In this document: piece after piece, positions 31,891 through 36,474 of the stretch
Layout: the number at the start of each line of letters is the position of its first letter
Position numbering within the stretch: position 1 is the stretch's first letter
Assembly (NCBI GenBank): GCA_021827245.1
Contig: JAKAWN010000019.1
Span: forward strand, 1-36,474
Reading direction: 5' to 3'
DNA from: Acidobacteriota bacterium
GTDB lineage: Bacteria; Acidobacteriota; Terriglobia; UBA7540
DNA length: 36,474 nucleotides
Position numbers and translations under genes: made by a program
Notes under the pieces: model-generated
The model's database searches: none
The model's input: only the letters and a program-made list of their open reading frames with translations
What the model was told of the DNA's origin: nothing

Positions 31891-33222
31891 ATGAATGTTC
31901 TGGTCTTAGGGTCGGGGGGGCGCGAACACGCCCTGGTTTGGAAACTGCGCGAAAGCCAGCAGACGGATGACATCTTTTGCGCTCCAGGCAATGCCGGCAT
32001 TGGGCAGACCGCCGAGTGCTTTCCCGTCGACCTCACAAATCCCGCCGCCATGCTGGAACTGGCTGAAGAAGTCAAGGCCGATCTCACGGTGGCCGGGCCG
32101 GAAGCGCCGCTGGTTGCAGGTGTGGTGGATACATTCCAGCGTGCAGGCCGCAGAATTATCGGACCCACCATGGCCGCGGCGCAACTCGAAGGGAGCAAGA
32201 TTTTCGCCAAGGAGTTCATGCGGCGCCACCACATCCCGACGGCGCGATTCACGGTTGCAGAAGACCGTGAGAGCGGGATGAAGGCCGTTGCCGAGTTTGG
32301 CTTGCCCGTCGTTATTAAGGCCGATGGGCTTGCGGCGGGTAAGGGCGTGGTGGTGGCCCGGAGGCGTGAAGAAGCGGAAAAGGCGCTGGACGACTTCATG
32401 GTCCGGAAAGTGCTGGGGGAGGCCGGTGGCCGCGTGATCGTTGAAGAATGCCTGGCGGGCGAAGAGGTGTCATTCATTGTTCTGGCAGGCATGCGGGGCA
32501 TGTTGCCGCTGGTTCCGACGCAGGACCATAAGGCGGTTTTCGATGGCGACCGCGGGCCCAACACTGGAGGGATGGGGGCTTACAGCGATGACACAATTCT
32601 TGGGGACGCCTTGCGCCAGGAGATTCTTCGCAAAGTTGTTGTGCCCACGCTCGGAGGCATGGCGGATGAGGGCATGCCCTTTCATGGGTTTCTTTATTGC
32701 GGGCTCATGCTGACCTCGGAAGGTCCCAAGGTGCTCGAGTACAACGTGCGGCTGGGCGACCCGGAAACCCAACCCATCATGATGAGGCTGCGATCCGACC
32801 TGCTTGAAATTCTGATGGCCTCGCTCGAAGGGCAGTTGACGGCGGTGGGAGCCCGCTGGAGCCCTAATCCTTCCGTTTGCGTCGTGCTGGCTTCAAAGGG
32901 ATATCCCGCCAAGAGCGAAACCGACAAAGTAATCACGGGAATTGAGGCCGCTGAATCTCGTGGGGGAGTGAAGATATTTCATGCGGGGACGGTCTTTCGC
33001 GACAGTCAACTGCTTACAGCAGGCGGGCGAGTTCTGGGCGTCACTGCGATTGGCGAGGATCTGCCGTCAGCAATCGAACAGGCATATGTTGCGGTGAGCA
33101 AAATCCATTTTGACGGGATGCATTACCGGCGCGATATTGGCGCAAAAGGGTTGCGGCGGCTCAACACGGCCCGCGAAACCCACCATCCGGACAATCAGGC
33201 GGGCAATCCGCCTCCGGCCTAG
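31891..33222 (+). CDS. purD: Phosphoribosylamine-glycine ligase
   Basis: The 443-residue ATP-grasp enzyme carries G-S-G-G-R-E-H at 7-13, then P-G-N-A-G, VAGPEAPLVAGVVD, the ATP-grasp K-A-D-G-L-A-A-G-K-G-V, D-H-K-A-V-x-D-G-D-x-G-P-N-T-G-G-M-G and metal-binding Y-N-V-R-L-G-D-P-E-T-Q. It joins phosphoribosylamine and glycine to form GAR, the second step of purine synthesis. The core ends near residue 420; the last about 20 residues (Pro/His/Asn-rich) are an extra tail. PurE follows 68 bases downstream on the same strand, so the two probably share a transcript. No purine riboswitch is evident upstream. Confidence 0.96.
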   Translation: MNVLVLGSGGREHALVWKLRESQQTDDIFCAPGNAGIGQTAECFPVDLTNPAAMLELAEEVKADLTVAGPEAPLVAGVVDTFQRAGRRIIGPTMAAAQLEGSKIFAKEFMRRHHIPTARFTVAEDRESGMKAVAEFGLPVVIKADGLAAGKGVVVARRREEAEKALDDFMVRKVLGEAGGRVIVEECLAGEEVSFIVLAGMRGMLPLVPTQDHKAVFDGDRGPNTGGMGAYSDDTILGDALRQEILRKVVVPTLGGMADEGMPFHGFLYCGLMLTSEGPKVLEYNVRLGDPETQPIMMRLRSDLLEILMASLEGQLTAVGARWSPNPSVCVVLASKGYPAKSETDKVITGIEAAESRGGVKIFHAGTVFRDSQLLTAGGRVLGVTAIGEDLPSAIEQAYVAVSKIHFDGMHYRRDIGAKGLRRLNTARETHHPDNQAGNPPPA

Positions 33223-33290
33223 TAGAAGCGGCAGGGGCAGACCAGCGGCAAACTGCCGACTGGCCGTAACAATCCAGCAGGGGGAAACAA

Positions 33291-33806
33291 ATGGCTGAAA
33301 AGGGAAAGGCATTGGTCGGCATCATCATGGGAAGCGATACCGATCTGCCGGTGATGAAAGAAGCGGCAGAAACGCTGAAGAAGTTCGATGTGCCCTTTGA
33401 GATTGACATTACATCGGCGCACCGGACACCGGCGCGGACCTCTGAATATGCACGCACGGCGATTGATCGCGGGCTGAAAGCGATTATCGTCGGAGCGGGG
33501 GGCGCCGCGCATCTGGCGGGCGTGGTGGCTGCGGAGACCACGCTGCCGGTGATCGGGGTCCCCATGCCGACAACGTCTCTGCAAGGGCTCGACTCTTTGC
33601 TCTCGACGGTGCAAATGCCCGGCGGCGTGCCGGTGGCCTGTGTGGCTATCGGGAAGTCCGGAGCGGTCAATGCAGCCATCCTGGCGGTTCAGATCATCGC
33701 AACTTCGGATGCCGTGCTTGCCCGGAAGCTGGTGGAATACAAGAAAGACCTGGCGCGGCGCGTCCAAGAAAAGTCAGAGAAAGTGAAACGCGAGCTTACG
33801 CTTTAG
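33291..33806 (+). CDS. purE: N5-carboxyaminoimidazole ribonucleotide mutase
   Basis: The 171-residue protein shows the class I PurE signature: G-S-D-T-D-L-P-V-M at 14-22, S-A-H-R-T-P at 43-48, V-G-A-G-G-A-A-H-L-A-G, then PVIGVPM and LDSLLSTVQMPGGVPVA. It converts N5-CAIR to CAIR in the cytoplasm, forming an octamer in known homologues. ATG 33291 has GGGGG at a suitable distance. It lies after purD. PurK, its usual partner, is not in the window. Confidence 0.96.
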   Translation: MAEKGKALVGIIMGSDTDLPVMKEAAETLKKFDVPFEIDITSAHRTPARTSEYARTAIDRGLKAIIVGAGGAAHLAGVVAAETTLPVIGVPMPTTSLQGLDSLLSTVQMPGGVPVACVAIGKSGAVNAAILAVQIIATSDAVLARKLVEYKKDLARRVQEKSEKVKRELTL

Positions 33807-33861
33807 CAGGCGGCACCAAGACGGGTACCGGGAAACTTCCAGTCGGTTGTTTAAAATGACC

Positions 33862-33918
33862 GTAGCGGTGACTTTACGCCACCAGTCTGTGTTTGTGGCG
33901 GGATGAACCCGCCGCTAC
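33862..33918. repeat. GTAG...CTTTACGCCACC...CGCCGCTAC element, copy 2
   Basis: This stretch shares CTTTACGCCACCA and the closing CGCCGCTAC with the copy at 30067-30113. GTAGCGG at the left pairs with CCGCTAC at the right, and TGGCGGG pairs with CCCGCC inside the right half. It lies between purE and msrB, which converge, and could act as a terminator for both. Confidence 0.6.
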
Positions 33919-33947
33919 ACTCGCTCTAAGGCGCTTTTGAGGAAACG

Positions 33948-34349
33948 TTAGGGCTTCTTTTCAAAATTGAGCGCGGCGGAATTGATGCAGTAGCGCAAGC
34001 CGGTGGGCGCGGGGCCGTCCGGAAAGACATGGCCCAGATGCGCATCACATTTGCTGCAGAGTACTTCGACTCGTCGCATCCCGAAACTTGAGTCAGATTC
34101 GGTGCGGACATTCTGCTCGTCCAGGGGAGCCGTGTAGCTCGGCCAGCCCGAGCCCGAGTTAAATTTGCTCTCGGAACTGAATAGGTCCGCTCCGCAGCAA
34201 ACGCAGCGGTAAGTCCCTTTCTCGTGCCGGTCGTAATATTCTCCGGTGAAAGCCGGTTCGGTGCCCTTTTGCCGGGTGACGTAGTACTGCTGGGGCGTCA
34301 ACAGCTTTCGCCATTCTTCGTCGGTTTTGGTGATTTTCTTCTCTTCCAT
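33948..34349 (-). CDS. msrB: Peptide methionine (R)-S-oxide reductase
   Basis: This 133-residue MsrB has zinc ligands C49, C52, C98 and C101, the S-G-S-G-W-P-S-Y motif at 65-72, H-L-G-H-V-F at 104-109 and catalytic C121 in R-Y-C-I-N-S. The position that is selenocysteine in some MsrB proteins is plain cysteine here. It reduces the R form of methionine sulfoxide, normally recycled by thioredoxin. The start is ATG 34349 with GGGGGC upstream; a TTG at 34361 overlaps that site. The absence of a signal peptide suggests cytoplasmic action. It converges on purE. Confidence 0.95.
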   Translation of the reverse strand: MEEKKITKTDEEWRKLLTPQQYYVTRQKGTEPAFTGEYYDRHEKGTYRCVCCGADLFSSESKFNSGSGWPSYTAPLDEQNVRTESDSSFGMRRVEVLCSKCDAHLGHVFPDGPAPTGLRYCINSAALNFEKKP

Positions 34350-34695
34350 AATTGCCCCCAAAAGGACATGGCCCCCTTCGATTCATAGTAACAGATGGAG
34401 AGCATGCGGCACAGCGAGGGGTGTGCTTTGCGTCGCAAAGGCTTTAACACAGAAGGCACGGAGGGCCTGAGTGATTGTTCGGCTGGACTTTTCGGACCAC
34501 AGAGTGCACAGAGGGTCGATGACTCGAGGTTGCGGTTCCTGATGTAAACTCATGTTGCGAAGGGCGTAAGGCCTTGCGCCCGTATGTGGGACCCGGTGCA
34601 GACGCTGCTACCGCTTGTCTCATGGATGGCGGGTACTGATATAATCGTGGACTTTGATTTGCAGCGAAAAATCTGATTGGGTGAGACGTGATGTG
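34350..34695. other. Intergenic region msrB/mtnA with CACAGAG-type repeats
   Basis: No gene is seen in these 346 bases between divergent genes. Two related 20-base words, AACACAGAAGGCACGGAGGG (34446-34465) and ACCACAGAGTGCACAGAGGG (34498-34517), belong to a common extragenic repeat type. An inverted repeat GGCGTAAGG/CCTTGCGCC lies at about 34562-34580. No SAM-type riboswitch could be recognised. Confidence 0.45.
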
Positions 34696-35775
34696 ATGTT
34701 CAAAACGATTGAATGGACCGCCGAGGGCGTCCGGATGATCGACCAGACGCTTCTGCCAGGCGAGGAGATTTACCGCACCTACCGGACGTACCCAGAGGTG
34801 GCGGAAGCGATCCGCAGCATGGTGATACGCGGCGCGCCGGCCATTGGCGTGGCGGCCGCGATGGGCGTGGCGCTGGGCGTGAAAAACTCGCGCGCGAAGA
34901 CCGTGGCGGAACTTCGAAGCGAGTTTGAAACTATCGCCGGAACGATTTCCAGAACCAGGCCGACCGCTGTGAATTTGTTCTGGGCGATCAAGCGCATGCG
35001 AGGCTCGTTTGAAAAAGCGCTGGCCGGCACGGGTTCGGAGGAGGAAAAGATCGCGCGAACGCGAGTCTTGCTGGAGGAAGAATCTCAGCGTGTGCTGGCG
35101 GAAGATATTGCCGTGAATGAAGCGATGGGAAGGCACGGTGCCACGCTGCTCAGGGACTCTTCAACTGTTCTGACACACTGCAATGCCGGCGCGCTGGCCA
35201 CCGGAGGTTACGGGACGGCGCTGGGAGTGATCAGAGCCGCGGCGGCGGAAGGAAAGAATATCAGCGTGTTTGCGGATGAAACGCGGCCCTTTCTGCAGGG
35301 CGCACGGCTGACGGCGTGGGAGCTGGCCAAGGACGGCATTCCGGTGACAGTGATTACCGACAACATGGCCGGACACTTTATGAAGCAGTCAGAAATCCAG
35401 GCGGTGATTGTGGGTGCGGACCGGATCGCTGCTAATGGCGATGTGGCCAACAAAATTGGAACCTACACGGTGGCCGTACTGGCGCATGAAAACCAGATCC
35501 CGTTCTACGTCGCTGCTCCGCTTTCAACCATCGACCTGAGTCTCGCTTCAGGCGATGAAATCCCAATTGAAGAGCGCTCGCCTGAGGAAGTCACCCACTG
35601 GCGGGGGATTCAAACTGCTCCGGAAAATGTCGCCGCCCGCCATCCCGCTTTTGATGTGACCCCGCACCGCTACGTGACGGCCATTATCACTGAACGCGGC
35701 ATCGCGCGAGAACCTTACGGTGAGAGTCTGAAAGCGCTTTTTGAGAAGCAAGACGTTTCGCAGGTCTCAAAATGA
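34696..35775 (+). CDS. mtnA: S-methyl-5-thioribose-1-phosphate isomerase
   Basis: The 359-residue protein matches the eIF2B-related MtnA family: [14 protein letters not shown] at 44-57, R-P-T-A-V-N-L at 88-94, T-H-C162[32 protein letters not shown] at 194-210 and G-A-D242[14 protein letters not shown]. Cys162 and Asp242 are the catalytic pair. It converts methylthioribose-1-phosphate to methylthioribulose-1-phosphate in methionine salvage. ATG 34696 is chosen because the conserved protein begins there; an upstream ATG at 34654 adds 14 unconserved residues. No other salvage genes are adjacent. Confidence 0.95.
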   Translation: MFKTIEWTAEGVRMIDQTLLPGEEIYRTYRTYPEVAEAIRSMVIRGAPAIGVAAAMGVALGVKNSRAKTVAELRSEFETIAGTISRTRPTAVNLFWAIKRMRGSFEKALAGTGSEEEKIARTRVLLEEESQRVLAEDIAVNEAMGRHGATLLRDSSTVLTHCNAGALATGGYGTALGVIRAAAAEGKNISVFADETRPFLQGARLTAWELAKDGIPVTVITDNMAGHFMKQSEIQAVIVGADRIAANGDVANKIGTYTVAVLAHENQIPFYVAAPLSTIDLSLASGDEIPIEERSPEEVTHWRGIQTAPENVAARHPAFDVTPHRYVTAIITERGIAREPYGESLKALFEKQDVSQVSK

Positions 35776-35815
35776 GGCGGCTGCATCGGCATCGTCTTGC
35801 CTGTGTATCCGGGAT

Positions 35816-36474
35816 CTACTCGTGGTGAAGGGCGACGATAGGGTCAAGGCGTGAAGCCTTCATTGCCGGCCACATTCCGAAGAACAGTCCGATACTGATC
35901 GAAACCAGGAATCCCAGAAAGACCGACCACACCGGGACTGAGGAAGGAAGGTTGGGGATGAGCATGCGAATGGCAAAGCTCAGGACATAGCCTAGGAGGA
36001 TGCCCAATAATCCGCCCGCGCCTGTCAGGGTCATCGCCTCCAGCAAAAATTGCCAGGTGATATCCTGCCGGCGCGCGCCGATGGCTTTGCGAACACCGAT
36101 TTCTCGCGTGCGCTCGGTAACGGACACCAGCATGATGTTCATGACGCCGATTCCACCCACCAGGAGTCCAATCGAGGAAAGTACCACCATCACCAGGGCT
36201 ACCGTTCCGGTAATCTGATCGAATTGCCGGATGATAGAAGCCGCGGTTGCCATGCCGAAGTTGTTTTCCTGATCAGGCTTTACCTTACGCATCCTTCGCA
36301 GGACAGCGGTTATCTCGTCCATGGCTTGGGCCATCCGGTTGGGATAGGCCATCGCCAGGATAAGGTTTTCTTTTGCCTGGGGATAAATCTTCCGGAAGGT
36401 CCAGTAGGGTATGTATATCGTCCGGTCGTTGCTGTTGTCGCCCAGGAAAGAGAGTCTCTTGCCGAGCGTCCCGA
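35816..36474 (-). CDS. MacB-like ABC permease, C-terminal part (5' end outside window)
   Basis: The frame is open to the window edge, so about the last 218 residues are visible. They include the end of a periplasmic domain (YIPYWTFRKIYPQAKENLIL), an FtsX unit with TM helix VALVMVVLSSIGLLVGGIGVMNIMLVSVTE, the loop R-T-R-E-I-G-V-R-K-A-I-G-A-R-R, two further helices, and the end D-P-I-V-A-L-H-H-E. It resembles classic MacB permeases rather than the ADOP type. With its ATPase and adaptor, probably outside the window, it would export a substrate such as a peptide or lipid. Confidence 0.88.
   Translation of the reverse strand, partial: GTLGKRLSFLGDNSNDRTIYIPYWTFRKIYPQAKENLILAMAYPNRMAQAMDEITAVLRRMRKVKPDQENNFGMATAASIIRQFDQITGTVALVMVVLSSIGLLVGGIGVMNIMLVSVTERTREIGVRKAIGARRQDITWQFLLEAMTLTGAGGLLGILLGYVLSFAIRMLIPNLPSSVPVWSVFLGFLVSISIGLFFGMWPAMKASRLDPIVALHHE

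Noticed and set aside
33948..34349. MsrB as a second selenoprotein
   Set aside because: The catalytic position is an ordinary cysteine codon in R-Y-C-I-N-S and the frame is intact.
34350..34695. SAM-responsive riboswitch upstream of mtnA
   Set aside because: No conserved SAM-riboswitch core or kink-turn could be found; the stretch is mainly CACAGAG-type repeats.

Overview
The window looks like a chromosomal segment of an Acidobacteriota bacterium. The best evidence is two about 880-residue ADOP permeases (acidobacterial duplicated orphan permease: MacB-like, with the 'MDDELRFHLE' N-terminal signature) and the decayed 3' end of a third. A PadR regulator, many structured intergenic repeats and a fairly high G+C content fit as well. 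Most genes are ordinary chromosomal ones. I saw no tRNA, rRNA, CRISPR array, transposase or integrase.

Layout. 1-237: tail of an MFS transporter. 466-3939: secreted GH3 beta-glucosidase convergent with a BON/glycine-zipper envelope protein. 3940-4941: about 1 kb with no convincing gene. 4942-10129: flippase-like membrane protein, a Pro-rich/coiled-coil membrane protein, thioredoxin, an EVE-domain protein abutting a type-5 uracil-DNA glycosylase, and an SDR oxidoreductase. 10361-14935: four-gene GldA/GldF/GldG-like ABC operon ending in a DUF4340 protein with three internal repeats. 15154-16446: enolase-superfamily enzyme. 16613-17104: a thioredoxin-fold gene with an in-frame TGA exactly where the first redox cysteine should be, directly followed by a bacterial SECIS-like hairpin. 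This is probably a selenoprotein that ordinary gene calling splits or loses. 17132-19147: mnmG.

19200-22520 is the accessory part: an ADOP gene relic, seven copies of an octamer with near-helical spacing, a lower-GC two-gene cassette (an unrecognised 381-residue protein overlapping a RecB-like PD-(D/E)XK nuclease candidate), then REP-like hairpins. I rate this cassette the best candidate for an undescribed system, possibly defence, although that function is inference.

22523-31528 is one leftward block: membrane-fusion protein, ADOP permease, ATPase, PadR regulator, ADOP permease, ATPase. It looks like a PadR-controlled tripartite MacAB-type exporter with a duplicated permease/ATPase module. 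31891-35775 returns to housekeeping genes: purD-purE, msrB and mtnA. The right edge cuts a MacB-like permease.

Themes that connect the genes are thiol/selenol redox chemistry (thioredoxin, the putative Sec-thioredoxin, MsrB), envelope export (MacAB/ADOP, Gld-like ABC) and DNA base surveillance (EVE plus UDG).
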